A stretch of DNA of 64,000 nt from Brachybacterium sp036311905 (GCF_036311905.1 NZ_JAZDCH010000023.1:1-64000), one strand, 5' to 3'; shown: positions 36,201-44,008, counted from the first letter of the stretch. Translations and numbers: made by a program. Notes: a model not told the origin generated them from the letters alone.

Positions 36201-36546
36201 CCTCCCACTCGGTGCCGTACGGCCGGCGGTAGCGGACCGTGGTCTGGCGGAGGGAGGAGTTGGCGAGCTGCTCGCTCGCGGCCCCCTTGGGGCAGAGCCG
36301 ACCGCGGGAGATCGGGGAGTCCGGGTTGCCCTCGATGCTGAGGACGCGTCCGTCCTGGTGGTGGACGCGCTGGCTGCAGCCGACGGCGCAGTAGGGGCAG
36401 ACGCTGTCGACGACACCGTCCGCCGCGGCGGTGCGCGGCGCGATGCTGCGGGTCCGCGCGGAGGTGACGGCGGTGCCACGACCGGTCGGATCCGCTCCGC
36501 GAAGCTGCCGGATCACCGGCCAGTCGAGGAACGTGGTGCGAGCCAT
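33250..36546 (-). CDS. fdhA: Formate dehydrogenase catalytic subunit, selenoprotein (in-frame UGA = Sec189)
   Basis: Molybdenum or tungsten bis-MGD formate dehydrogenase, 1098 residues if the TGA at 35980-35982 is read as selenocysteine. Cys50, Cys53, Cys57 and Cys84 bind the proximal 4Fe-4S cluster. The context is NQARI-U-HSATVPSL, matching the Sec site of E. coli FdnG/FdhF, and reading continues in the same frame as the catalytic domain (GRGGATNT...). A SECIS hairpin follows. There is no Tat signal; the N-terminus goes straight to TTFLDWPVIRQLRG, so a cytoplasmic location is inferred. TAGTGT lies 7 nt before the ATG, so the mRNA is probably leaderless. A plain gene caller would split this gene into two pieces. 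Confidence 0.96.
35950..35968 (-). promoter_or_regulatory. Bacterial SECIS hairpin in fdhA
   Basis: The minus-strand RNA GGTTCCCAGTCTGGGAGCC forms an upper stem of seven pairs with a bulged T and a small AGTCT-type loop. It begins exactly 11 nt after the UGA, the spacing SelB needs in E. coli fdhF, and the loop keeps the G-U of the E. coli AGGUCU loop. Confidence 0.92.
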
Positions 36547-36553
36547 GGCGCCG

Positions 36554-36559
36554 ACACTA
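36554..36559 (-). promoter_or_regulatory. -10 box TAGTGT, leaderless start of fdhA
   Basis: TAGTGT on the minus strand, 7 nt before the fdhA ATG at 36546; no Shine-Dalgarno. Confidence 0.5.
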
Positions 36560-36608
36560 CCAGCGCGCACGGCGCAGGGCAGGGACTCCGGGCAGGTTCC
36601 CCTGCTGG

Positions 36609-36983
36609 TCAGGAGGAGGCGGGGCCCGACGGGCCGGACTGTTCCGGGGAGGAGGGGTGCTCCTCGCGCAGCCGCTCGTGGTGGCGGATCACCTCGGTGA
36701 CGATGAAGCGCAGGAAGGCCTCGGCGAAGACGGGATCCAGGCCCGCCTCGTCGGCGAGGGAGCGCAGACGCTGGATCTGCTGCTGCTCGCGGTCCGGATC
36801 CGCCGGGGGCAGGCCGTGGGCCGCCTTGAGCACCCCCACCCGCTGGGTGTGGGCGAAGCGCTCGGCGAGGAGGTGCACGAGGGCGGCGTCGATGTTGTCG
36901 ATGCTGCGGCGCTCCCCGAGGAGCAGCTCACGGGCACGCTCGACGTCGTCGGGCACGAGCGGGGCGGGACGGTCTGCGCTCAT
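36609..36983 (-). CDS. Chorismate mutase (AroQ type)
   Basis: Converts chorismate to prephenate for Phe/Tyr synthesis, 124 residues, all helical. RSIDNIDAALVHLLAERF, KAAHGLPPADPDREQQQ and FLRFIVTEVIRHHERL fit the AroQ fold. The first arginine, the Lys of helix 1/2 and the Glu/Gln residues are in the expected places. The ATG shares one base with the clpX stop (TGATG), so it is co-translated with clpX despite an unrelated function. Confidence 0.88.
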   Translation of the reverse strand: MSADRPAPLVPDDVERARELLLGERRSIDNIDAALVHLLAERFAHTQRVGVLKAAHGLPPADPDREQQQIQRLRSLADEAGLDPVFAEAFLRFIVTEVIRHHERLREEHPSSPEQSGPSGPASS

Positions 36984-38320
36984 CAGGCCGAGCGATCCTG
37001 GCGCTCGCGGTCGGCGCGCTCGCCGTCCTTCGCGGTGACCATGAGAGGCGCGCGCCCCTCGGTGACCACCCCGGCGGTGATCACGACCTTCGCGACGTCA
37101 TCCCGCGAGGGCACCTCGAACATCACCGGCTGCAGCGCCTCCTCGAGGATCGCGCGCAGACCGCGCGCCCCGGTCTCGCGGGCGATCGCCCTGTCCGCGA
37201 TGGCCTCGAGCGCCGACTGCTCGAAGTCGAGCTCGACACCGTCCAGCGCGAACATCTTCTGGTACTGCTTCACCAGGGCGTTGCGCGGCTCGGTCAGGAT
37301 CGAGATGAGGGCCGGCCGGTCCAGGTTCGTCACGCTCGTGATCACCGGCAGGCGGCCGATGAACTCGGGGATGAGCCCGAACTTCAGCAGGTCCTCGGGC
37401 AGCAGCTTGGAGTAGATCTGCTCCTGCTCGAGAGGGGTGTGCAGCTCCGCGCCGAAGCCGATGCCGCGCTTGCCGATCCGCGAGCCGATGATGTCCTCGA
37501 TGCCGGCGAAGGCGCCCGCGACGATGAACAGCACGTTCGTGGTGTCGATTTGGATGAACTCCTGGTGGGGGTGCTTGCGCCCGCCCTGCGGGGGCACCGC
37601 GGCGACCGTCCCCTCGAGGATCTTCAGCAGCGCCTGCTGCACGCCCTCGCCGGACACGTCGCGGGTGATCGAGGGGTTCTCGGCCTTGCGCCCGATCTTG
37701 TCGACCTCGTCGATGTAGATGATGCCGCGCTCGGCCTTCTTGACGTCGTAGTCCGCGGCCTGCAGCAGCTTCAGCAGGATGTTCTCGACGTCCTCACCGA
37801 CATAGCCCGCCTCGGTCAGCGCGGTCGCGTCCGCCATGGCGAAGGGAACGTCGAGCATGCGCGCGAGGGTCTGGGCGAGATAGGTCTTGCCGCAGCCGGT
37901 GGGCCCGACGAGCATCACGTTGGACTTCGCGACCTCGACCGGGTCCTCGTGGCTCCCGGCCTCCTCGGCCAGGGCCGCCGCCGCGGTCTTACCGCCGTGC
38001 GTACCGGCCTCGGCGTCCTGGGCGCGCAGACGCTTGTAGTGGTTGTAGACGGCGACCGAGAGCGCGCGCTTGGCGGGCTCCTGGCCCACCACGTACTCCT
38101 CAAGGAAGTCGAAGATCTCGCGGGGGGCGGGCAGCGGCGCCTGCTCCTCGGCGGCGGGCTGCGCCGCCTGGATCTCCTCCGCGATGATCTCGTTGCACAG
38201 TTCGATGCACTCTTCGCAGATGAACACCCCGGGACCCGAGATCAGGCGCTCCACCTGCTTCTGCGACTTGCCGCAGAAGGAGCACTTGAAGACGTCCGTC
38301 CCCTCGCTCGTGCGGGCCAT
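36983..38320 (-). CDS. clpX: ATP-dependent Clp protease ATP-binding subunit
   Basis: AAA+ unfoldase that feeds proteins to ClpP1P2, 445 residues. N-terminal C4 zinc finger (Cys13, 16, 35, 38), Walker A GPTGCGKT, Walker B IIYIDEVDKI, sensor and pore motifs (GYVGED and RGLRAILE). An insertion AQDAEAGTHGGKTAAAALAEEAGSHED near residue 100 is longer than in E. coli. It lies 178 bp from clpP2, beyond a terminator, so it probably has its own promoter. Confidence 0.97.
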   Translation of the reverse strand: MARTSEGTDVFKCSFCGKSQKQVERLISGPGVFICEECIELCNEIIAEEIQAAQPAAEEQAPLPAPREIFDFLEEYVVGQEPAKRALSVAVYNHYKRLRAQDAEAGTHGGKTAAAALAEEAGSHEDPVEVAKSNVMLVGPTGCGKTYLAQTLARMLDVPFAMADATALTEAGYVGEDVENILLKLLQAADYDVKKAERGIIYIDEVDKIGRKAENPSITRDVSGEGVQQALLKILEGTVAAVPPQGGRKHPHQEFIQIDTTNVLFIVAGAFAGIEDIIGSRIGKRGIGFGAELHTPLEQEQIYSKLLPEDLLKFGLIPEFIGRLPVITSVTNLDRPALISILTEPRNALVKQYQKMFALDGVELDFEQSALEAIADRAIARETGARGLRAILEEALQPVMFEVPSRDDVAKVVITAGVVTEGRAPLMVTAKDGERADRERQDRSA

Positions 38321-38401
38321 CTGCGTGTCCTCTCGTCAGGTGGTCGGGGGTCTGCGGGGCCGATGCCCGGCAGGGCGGTCCTCGCGGTGGAGGACCTCGT
38401 C

Positions 38402-38413
38402 CACGGTACCGTG
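38402..38413. repeat. Palindrome CACGGTACCGTG upstream of clpX
   Basis: Perfect 12-bp palindrome about 85 bp before the clpX start; it contains TACCGT on the minus strand, a possible -10. Role uncertain. Confidence 0.3.
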
Positions 38414-38462
38414 CGGGGCCCCGCGGATGCGGGAGGCCGCGCCCGGGGACGGAGGCGTGCCG

Positions 38463-38494
38463 GACGGGGCGGGGGCCAGGGCCCCCGCCCCGTC
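38463..38494 (-). terminator. Terminator downstream of clpP2
   Basis: Perfect 15-bp GC stem with a 2-nt AG centre, 5 bp after the clpP2 stop; no U-tract. Confidence 0.8.
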
Positions 38495-38498
38495 GGAC

Positions 38499-39200
38499 TC
38501 AGCGCGCGACCTGGGCGCGGGGCTCCTTGCGGGAGGTCAGCACCTGGTCGACCAGGCCGTACTCGAGAGCGCTCTGGGCGGTGAGGATCTTGTCGCGCTC
38601 GATGTCCTTGCTCACCTGCTCGGCGGTGCGGCCGGAGTGGTGGGCGAGGGTCTGCTCGAGCCACTCGCGCATGCGCATGATCTCGTTGGCCTGGATCTCC
38701 AGGTCGGAGGCCTGGCCGCCGCCCTGACCGCCCATGGCGGGCTGGTGGATGAGGATGCGGGCGTTCGGGAGCGCGAGGCGCTTGCCCGGGGAGCCCGCGG
38801 CCAGCAGCACGGCGGCGGCGGAAGCCGCCTGGCCCAGGCACACGGTGGTGATGTCGGGCTTGATGTACTGCATCGTGTCGTAGATCGCGGTCAGCGCGGT
38901 GAAGGAGCCACCGGGGCTGTTGATGTACAGCGTGATGTCGCGGTCCGGGTCCTGGGACTCGAGCACGAGCAGCTGCGCCATCACGTCGTCGGCGGAGGCA
39001 TCGTCCACCTGCACCCCGAGGAAGATGATGCGGTCCTCGAAGAGCTTGGTGTACGGGTCCTGGCGCTTGAAGCCGTAAGCGGTGCGCTCCTCGTACTGCG
39101 GGAGCACGTAGCGGCTGGTGGGCATCGGGGTGGTGCCCGCACCGACCTGCGCGGTCGGGACGGACGGCAGCGAGCCGTAGAAACGGGGGTCGAAGGTCAC
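38499..39200 (-). CDS. clpP2: ATP-dependent Clp protease proteolytic subunit 2
   Basis: Serine protease subunit, 233 residues. Catalytic Ser127 (GQAASAAAVL), His152 (ILIHQPAMGG) and an Asp further on are present. The N-terminal about 50 residues are longer than E. coli ClpP and should include a propeptide. As in other actinobacteria it is expected to form a mixed ClpP1-ClpP2 tetradecamer. 55 bp downstream of clpP1 on the same strand. Confidence 0.96.
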   Translation of the reverse strand: MTFDPRFYGSLPSVPTAQVGAGTTPMPTSRYVLPQYEERTAYGFKRQDPYTKLFEDRIIFLGVQVDDASADDVMAQLLVLESQDPDRDITLYINSPGGSFTALTAIYDTMQYIKPDITTVCLGQAASAAAVLLAAGSPGKRLALPNARILIHQPAMGGQGGGQASDLEIQANEIMRMREWLEQTLAHHSGRTAEQVSKDIERDKILTAQSALEYGLVDQVLTSRKEPRAQVAR

Positions 39201-39255
39201 GAGGTCTCCTGGCGTGGGGTGGTGTCTGCGGGTGACGGGGCGGGCGGGAGGACGG

Positions 39256-39888
39256 TCAGTCGTCGGTGCCGCCGCCGCCGGTGACGTCGCCCGAGCCGCT
39301 GACGATCTTGTCGATGAAGCCGTACTCGAGGGCCTCGGCGGCCGTGAACCAGTGGTCGCGGTCGGAGTCGGCGTGGATCTGCTCGACGCTCTTGCCCGTC
39401 TGCTCGGCGATCAGCTCGGCGAGCTGCTGCTTCATGGAGAGGATGAGGTCGGCCTGGATCTTGATGTCGGTGGCGGTGCCGCCGAGGCCGCCGAGCGGCT
39501 GGTGCATGAGGACCCGGGTGTGCGGGGTCGCGTAGCGCTTGCCCTTGGTCCCGGACGACAGCAGGAACTGCCCCATCGAGGCCGCCATGCCCATGCCGAC
39601 CGTCACCACGTCGGGCTTGACGAACTGCATGGTGTCGTAGATGGCCATGCCCGCGGTGATGGAGCCGCCGGGGCTGTTGATGTAGAGGTAGATGTCCTTG
39701 TCGGGATCCTCCGCGGCGAGCAGCAGCAGCTTCGAGCAGATCGCGTTCGCGTTCTCGTCGCGCACCTCGGAGCCGAGCCATACGATGCGCTCGCGCAGCA
39801 GGCGCTGGTAGACGTTGTCGTCGAGCCCCATGGGGGTGTCCCCCATGGCGCCGCGCGGCGCGGAGGTCCTGGTGTTCTGAGAGGTCAC
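39256..39888 (-). CDS. clpP1: ATP-dependent Clp protease proteolytic subunit 1
   Basis: Serine protease subunit, 210 residues, with Ser104 (GMGMAASMG) and His129 (VLMHQPLGG). INSPGGSITAGMAIYDTMQ and SDRDHWFTAAEALEYGFID are family motifs. The GTG at 39888 has AAGGAG 6 nt upstream. It forms an operon with clpP2; a ClgR-like activator site and a TAGAGT -10 lie upstream. Confidence 0.96.
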   Translation of the reverse strand: MTSQNTRTSAPRGAMGDTPMGLDDNVYQRLLRERIVWLGSEVRDENANAICSKLLLLAAEDPDKDIYLYINSPGGSITAGMAIYDTMQFVKPDVVTVGMGMAASMGQFLLSSGTKGKRYATPHTRVLMHQPLGGLGGTATDIKIQADLILSMKQQLAELIAEQTGKSVEQIHADSDRDHWFTAAEALEYGFIDKIVSGSGDVTGGGGTDD

Positions 39889-39922
39889 GGTGTCTCCTTC
39901 AGGGCGGGATGGACGATGGCTC

Positions 39923-39928
39923 GACTCT
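39923..39928 (-). promoter_or_regulatory. -10 box of the clpP1-clpP2 operon
   Basis: TAGAGT on the minus strand, giving a leader of about 30 nt that includes the clpP1 ribosome binding site. Confidence 0.5.
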
Positions 39929-39957
39929 AGGCGGTGCGCAGGGCGCCTCGGGGGGCT

Positions 39958-39971
39958 GTTCGCCGCAGGCG
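39958..39971 (-). promoter_or_regulatory. Candidate ClgR box upstream of clpP1
   Basis: GTTCGC-N5-GCG, the motif described for the actinobacterial activator ClgR, sits 30-43 bp upstream of the clpP1 -10, just beyond the expected -35, a typical activator position. The site is written on the plus strand. Confidence 0.6.
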
Positions 39972-40142
39972 CACTGGCCGACGGCGCGAGGGCACCCCGT
40001 CCGCCGCTGTGTCCGACGGTTCGCCGGATCGTCAAGCCGTCCCTCCGTCTGGTCACGTCTGGTCGACCTGACGCAAAGACCCCGTCAAGTCCCCTGCCCG
40101 GCTCCCCCAAAGCCCTTCGGTCAGGCGCGCACCGGCCCCTAC

Positions 40143-40175
40143 GGTGAATCCATCACCCACGGTGACGCACTCACC
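40143..40175. repeat. Tandem palindrome GGTGA-N5-TCACC, two copies 18 bp apart
   Basis: GGTGA 40143-40147, TCACC 40153-40157, GGTGA 40161-40165, TCACC 40171-40175. Each pair is a perfect inverted repeat with a 5-bp centre; the inner TCACC-CAC-GGTGA is a third. It overlaps the candidate -10 and transcription start of the NlpC/P60 gene, so it suits a dimeric repressor or an RNA hairpin switch. Confidence 0.7.
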
Positions 40176-40251
40176 CCGACAGCGGTGGTCGCACGATCCA
40201 GCACGACATCCCCGGTCGACGTGACCGGCCCGGAAGGAACGAACCGCACTC

Positions 40252-41061
40252 ATGGCCAAGCACAACACCCACCGGACCCCCGGTCTCGCCCGTACCCCGA
40301 TCGCCGGCGCCCGCAAGGCTGCCTACGGCGTCGGCGGTGCCGCGATCCTCGGTTCCGTCCTCGTCGGCACCGCCTTCACCGGAGGCGCCGCCCAGGCCGC
40401 CCCGGCGGCCCCCGCCGCTCCCGCGCAGTCCGCCCCCGCCGCCCAGACCGCGGCCCCCTCCGCCGCCCTCGATTCGACCGAGAAGCTCCGCTGGGGCTCG
40501 CGCGGCGACAACGTCGAGGACCTGCAGAAGGCGCTCAACGACAACGGCGCCTCCCTCGAGGTCGACGGCGTCTTCGGCAAGCGCACCCACGCGGCCGTCA
40601 AGGATTACCAGGCCGCGAACGACCTGCAGGTCGACGGCGTGGTCGGCCCCCAGACCCGTGGCGCGCTCAACGGCGGTTCCTCGACTCCGGTCGGCGGCTC
40701 CGCCTCCGCGTCCTCCTCCGAGGGCTCCTCCTCCTCGAGCAGCATCGTCGACGCGGCCCGCTCGGCCGTCGGCACCCCCTACTCCTGGGGCGGCTCCAGC
40801 CTCAGCGGCATGGACTGCTCCGGCCTGGTGAACTTCGCCTACGAGGCCGCGGGCATCGACCTGCCCCGCTCCTCCGGCGCGATCGCCGACGGCGGCCGCA
40901 CCATCTCGCAGTCCGAGGCGCGCCCCGGCGACATCGTCGCCTGGCCCGGCCACGTCGCGATCTACGCCGGCGACGGCCAGGTCATCGACGCCTCCGGCTC
41001 GAAGCAGCGCGTCGTCGAGCGCTCGATCTGGGGCAACCCGACCTTCGTCAGCTACCGCTGA
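40252..41061 (+). CDS. Secreted NlpC/P60 peptidoglycan hydrolase with PG-binding domain
   Basis: Cell wall endopeptidase of 269 residues. A long signal peptide (Arg-rich n-region, hydrophobic core about 25-42, cleavage after AQA near residue 49), an Ala/Pro linker, a peptidoglycan-binding_1 domain (about 76-140; GDNVEDLQKALNDNG...GPQTRGALN), a Ser-rich linker, then the NlpC/P60 domain (about 165-269). The catalytic Cys189 (GMDCSG) and His234 (PGHVAIY) are present. It should cleave stem peptides outside the membrane. GGAAGGAA lies upstream of the ATG, and a tandem palindrome covers its promoter. Confidence 0.95.
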   Translation: MAKHNTHRTPGLARTPIAGARKAAYGVGGAAILGSVLVGTAFTGGAAQAAPAAPAAPAQSAPAAQTAAPSAALDSTEKLRWGSRGDNVEDLQKALNDNGASLEVDGVFGKRTHAAVKDYQAANDLQVDGVVGPQTRGALNGGSSTPVGGSASASSSEGSSSSSSIVDAARSAVGTPYSWGGSSLSGMDCSGLVNFAYEAAGIDLPRSSGAIADGGRTISQSEARPGDIVAWPGHVAIYAGDGQVIDASGSKQRVVERSIWGNPTFVSYR

Positions 41062-41083
41062 TCCCTCCGGCTCCGCCGGCTAC

Positions 41084-41113
41084 GGGCCCGATCCCCTCGA
41101 GGGGATCGGGCCC
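41084..41113. terminator. 30-bp perfect palindrome, terminator of the NlpC/P60 gene
   Basis: GGGCCCGATCCCCTC followed directly by its reverse complement, 22 bp after the stop. With a minimal loop it forms a long hairpin; no U-tract. Confidence 0.75.
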
Positions 41114-41233
41114 GTCCCGCATCCCGGGCGGAATCCTTGACCTCCTCACGACCGCGGGAGCAGGCTGAAGGACCCGAGGGTCCGCCACCCCGCCACCGCG
41201 GGTCCCGCCATCCCGAGCGCACCAGGAGCAGAC

Positions 41234-41836
41234 ATGGGCAAGGTCGCCTACGGCTTCACCGCCTCGCTCGACGGGTTCATCGCGGGCCCCGGCCACGACA
41301 TGAGCTTCCTCTCCGACACCCCCGCGGCGCCCGGCGGGGCCGAGAGTGCGGCCGAGCGGCAGGCGGCCGACGAGGCGGAGCTCGCCGGACTCGCGGCAGC
41401 CGTCGGCGTGATCATCTCCGGACGGCGCGGCTACGACGCGGCCCGCGAGCAGGCGGGCGAGCGGGACGAGCTGACGGCGGAGGCCTACGGCGGGGCCTGG
41501 TCCGGCACGGAGATCATCCTGACCCACCGCCCCGAGGAGCTCGCCGCGGATCCCTCGGTGATCGCCCTCGACCTGGACGTCCGCGAGGTGATCTCCCGGG
41601 CCCGGGAGATCGCGGGGCCCCTCGACGTCCAGATCATCAGCGCCGACATCGCCCGGCAGGCCCTCGAGCACGATCTCGTCGACGAGCTGCAGGTGTGGAC
41701 CGTGCCGATCTTCCTGGGCGACGGGGTGCGGATCTTCGACGTGCCGGGCGGCCGACGGGTGCGCTGGGAGGCGGCCGGCACGATCGGCACCGATCCCGAG
41801 AACTGCGGGCGCCTCTACCGGCCGCGCCGCCGCTGA
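41234..41836 (+). CDS. Dihydrofolate reductase-like (RibD C-terminal family) protein
   Basis: Cytoplasmic reductase-fold protein, 200 residues. VAYGFTASLDGFIAGP at the start, GVIISGRRGYD, and DELQVWTVPIFLGDGVRIF are typical of the DHFR/RibD_C (YyaP/YwjB-like) family, which binds NADPH but whose substrate is usually unknown. SD AGGAG before the ATG. Single gene between two terminators, convergent with tig. Confidence 0.87.
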   Translation: MGKVAYGFTASLDGFIAGPGHDMSFLSDTPAAPGGAESAAERQAADEAELAGLAAAVGVIISGRRGYDAAREQAGERDELTAEAYGGAWSGTEIILTHRPEELAADPSVIALDLDVREVISRAREIAGPLDVQIISADIARQALEHDLVDELQVWTVPIFLGDGVRIFDVPGGRRVRWEAAGTIGTDPENCGRLYRPRRR

Positions 41837-41889
41837 GCGGCACGATCCTGGTTCTCAGCGACCCTGCCCTGCACTGCCCTGGGCAGACG

Positions 41890-41925
41890 GACGGGCCGCC
41901 CTCCCCGGAGGGAGGACGGCCCGTC
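41890..41925. terminator. Terminator between the DHFR-like gene and tig
   Basis: Long imperfect hairpin with arms starting GACGGGCC and ending GGCCCGTC, 28 bp before the tig stop; serves both convergent genes. No U-tract. Confidence 0.7.
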
Positions 41926-41952
41926 AGTGCCCGTCCGCGGACGGGAGAGGAC

Positions 41953-43302
41953 TCACTTCTCGGAGTCGGCGGCCTCGTCGGCCTCGGCCGGGGCCTCGTC
42001 CTCGTCGGACTCCTCGGCCGCGGCCTCCTCCTCGGCCTCGAGACCGAGGTCGAGCACGTCGCCGGAGGCGTTCTTGACGGTCACCTCGCGCAGCGCGACG
42101 TCGAGGGCCTTGGAGCGCTGCACCTCGCCGAAGATCTGCTCGAGCTGACCGGACTGGGCGAGCATCTGCAGCAGCTGGTTCGGCTCGATGCCGTACTGCT
42201 GGGAGAGCTGACCCATGTAGTTCATCAGGTCGTTCTGGCCGACCTGCACCTCGCGGGTGGCGTTGAGCTCGTCGAGCAGGAACTGGGCGCGGATCGCCTT
42301 GACGGTGTCCTCGCGGATCTCCTCGCCGTGCGGGTCGCCCGCCTCCTTGCCCTCGTTCTGCAGGTGGGTGAGGACCTCGTCCTCGACCAGCTGCTCGGGC
42401 ACCGGGATCTCGAGCTCCTCGAGGAGCTTCTCGAGGAGGGCGTTGCGGGCCAGGGCCACGCGGTTGCCCGCGGCGTCGGCCTCGGCCTGGGTCTTCAGGT
42501 CTTCCTTGAGCTCGTCGATGGTGTCGAACTCGGAGGCCATCTCGGCGAACTCGTCGTCGGCCTCGGGCAGCTCGCGCACCTTGACGGACTGGGCGGTGAC
42601 CTTGATGGTCGCCTCCTCGCCCGCGCGCTCGCCACCGGCGAGCGTCGAGGTGAAGGTGGTGTCCTCGCCGGCCGAGAGGCCGATGAGCGCCTCGTCGAGG
42701 CCCTCGAGCATGTTGCCCTCGCCGATCTGGTAGGAGACGCCCTCGACGGTCTCGATCTCCTCGTCCTCGATGGTCGCGACCATGTCGAGGGAGACGAAGT
42801 CGCGATCCTCGGCGGGGCGGTCCACGCCCACAAGGGTGCCGAAGCGCTCGCGCAGCTCGGTCAGGCGCACCTCGACGGCGTCGTCGTCGACCGCGGGCTC
42901 CTCGATCTCGACCTCGAGGGTCGACAGATCGGGCAGCTCGATGTCGGGGCGGACGTCCTGCTCGACGGTGAAGATCAGGCTGCCGGTCTCGGTGCCGTCC
43001 AGGCCCGGGACCTCGTTGACCTCGACCTCGGGGCGGCCGACGGGCTTGAGCTCGGCCTCGGCGGCGGCCTTCTGGTAGAAGTCCGGGAGGGCGTCGTTGA
43101 CGGCCTCCTGCATGATCGCGGGGCGGCCGAAGCGCTGCTCGACGAGCGTGGAGGGGACCTTGCCCTTGCGGAAGCCGGGGATCTGCACCTGGTCGGCGAT
43201 CTTGGCGGTGGCGGCCTCGACGGCGGGCTTCAGCTCGTCGAAGGGCACCTCGACGGTGAGCTTCACCCGGGTGGGGCTGAGCTTCTCGGACTCGGTCTTC
43301 AC
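41953..43302 (-). CDS. tig: Trigger factor
   Basis: Ribosome-associated chaperone and peptidyl-prolyl isomerase, 449 residues. The ribosome-binding signature GFRKGKVP is at about 43-50, the PPIase domain follows (about 165-245), then the C-terminal chaperone arms. The last 40 residues are Glu/Asp/Ala-rich (acidic tail), as in other actinobacteria. GGGAGA lies upstream of the ATG. It neighbours the clp genes as in many genomes. Confidence 0.96.
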   Translation of the reverse strand: MKTESEKLSPTRVKLTVEVPFDELKPAVEAATAKIADQVQIPGFRKGKVPSTLVEQRFGRPAIMQEAVNDALPDFYQKAAAEAELKPVGRPEVEVNEVPGLDGTETGSLIFTVEQDVRPDIELPDLSTLEVEIEEPAVDDDAVEVRLTELRERFGTLVGVDRPAEDRDFVSLDMVATIEDEEIETVEGVSYQIGEGNMLEGLDEALIGLSAGEDTTFTSTLAGGERAGEEATIKVTAQSVKVRELPEADDEFAEMASEFDTIDELKEDLKTQAEADAAGNRVALARNALLEKLLEELEIPVPEQLVEDEVLTHLQNEGKEAGDPHGEEIREDTVKAIRAQFLLDELNATREVQVGQNDLMNYMGQLSQQYGIEPNQLLQMLAQSGQLEQIFGEVQRSKALDVALREVTVKNASGDVLDLGLEAEEEAAAEESDEDEAPAEADEAADSEK

Positions 43303-43388
43303 TGGTCAGGTCTCCCTGTGGATCGTGGATCGGTGGACTGCTGTCACGGATGCCCGGGGCTCGCGCGCGGTGGCGACCGGCAGCGGAG

Positions 43389-43462
43389 TCGGGGTGACAG
43401 GATTTGAACCTGCGACTTCCCGCTCCCAAAGCGGGTGCTCTACCAAGCTGAGCTACACCCCG
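43389..43462 (-). tRNA. tRNA-Pro (UGG anticodon)
   Basis: 74 nt; acceptor CGGGGTG pairs with CACCCCG, anticodon loop with TGG (CTTTGGGAG), T-arm GGTTCAAATCC. CCA is not encoded. Confidence 0.95.
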
Positions 43463-43600
43463 GAGGGCAACCCAGGGAATGCTACCCGCTCGCCCGCACT
43501 CGCATCGGATGCGTTCGAGGCCCCTGTGAGGAGATGCATGTCGCGCGGCGCACAGCAGAGGTGCTCCCGGCCCGCTGATCTGGTTGAATGGTCCGGTCAT

Positions 43601-43674
43601 GCGGGCGTAGCTCAATGGTAGAGCCTCAGTCTTCCAAACTGATTACGCGGGTTCGATTCCCGTCGCCCGCTCCA
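43601..43674 (+). tRNA. tRNA-Gly (UCC anticodon)
   Basis: 74 nt including CCA; acceptor GCGGGCG pairs with CGCCCGC, anticodon loop CTTCCAA with TCC, T-arm GGTTCGATTCC. Confidence 0.95.
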
Positions 43675-43677
43675 GAC

Positions 43678-43718
43678 CACGGGCCGCGGCCTCCCTGGAC
43701 AGGGAGCCGCGGCCCGTG
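43678..43718 (+). terminator. Terminator after tRNA-Gly
   Basis: Long hairpin: CACGGGCCGCGG with its complement, plus an inner CTCCCT/AGGGAG stem and a GGAC loop, one bulged base. Starts 4 bp after the tRNA. Confidence 0.8.
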
Positions 43719-43750
43719 CGCGTCCCGTCCGCTCTCGCGGCCGCCGCTCG

Positions 43751-44008
43751 TCAGGAGCCGACGGCGCGCGCGACCAGCTCCGCGATCCGCTCCGCGGCGG
43801 CGTCGTCCACCTCGGCGACCCCGAAGGCCGTCGGCCACATGCTGCCCTCGTCGAGGCGCGCAGCGGCGTTGAAGCCGAAGCTCGAGTAGCGCTCGTCGAA
43901 CGTCGAGGAGGGGGTGAAGAAGCACACCACCTCGCCGTCGAGCGCCCAGGCCGGCATCCCGTACCAGGTGCGGGGGTCGAGCTGCGGGGCGACGCGGCCG
44001 ACGATCTC
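43751..44008 (-). pseudogene. DUF1801 (YdhG-like) protein, 5' end lost
   Basis: Only the C-terminal about 85 residues remain: EIVGRVAPQLDPRTWYGMPAWALDG, then VVCFFTP...YSSFGFN...LDEGSMWPTAF, a clear DUF1801/iron-chaperone-like pattern. Upstream of GAGATCGTC the same frame has no homology; instead the start of a HemK-like methyltransferase lies in another frame. An internal ATG (43957) could give a 68-residue peptide, but it would lack part of the domain. I read this as one half of a deletion junction near 44008-44012. Confidence 0.8.

Larger units (their letters stand above)
39889..40251. other. 363-bp divergent intergenic region
   Basis: No gene seen. It holds the clpP1 promoter and ClgR-like site on one side, and on the other a candidate TTCGGT-N18-TACGGT promoter (-10 at 40140-40145), a tandem palindrome and about 100 nt of 5' leader for the NlpC/P60 gene. 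I looked for a c-di-AMP riboswitch and did not find its conserved core. Confidence 0.6.

Noticed and set aside
39970..40251. c-di-AMP (ydaO) riboswitch before the NlpC/P60 gene
   Set aside because: Such genes often carry one in actinobacteria, but the conserved core elements were not found; a tandem palindrome is present instead.
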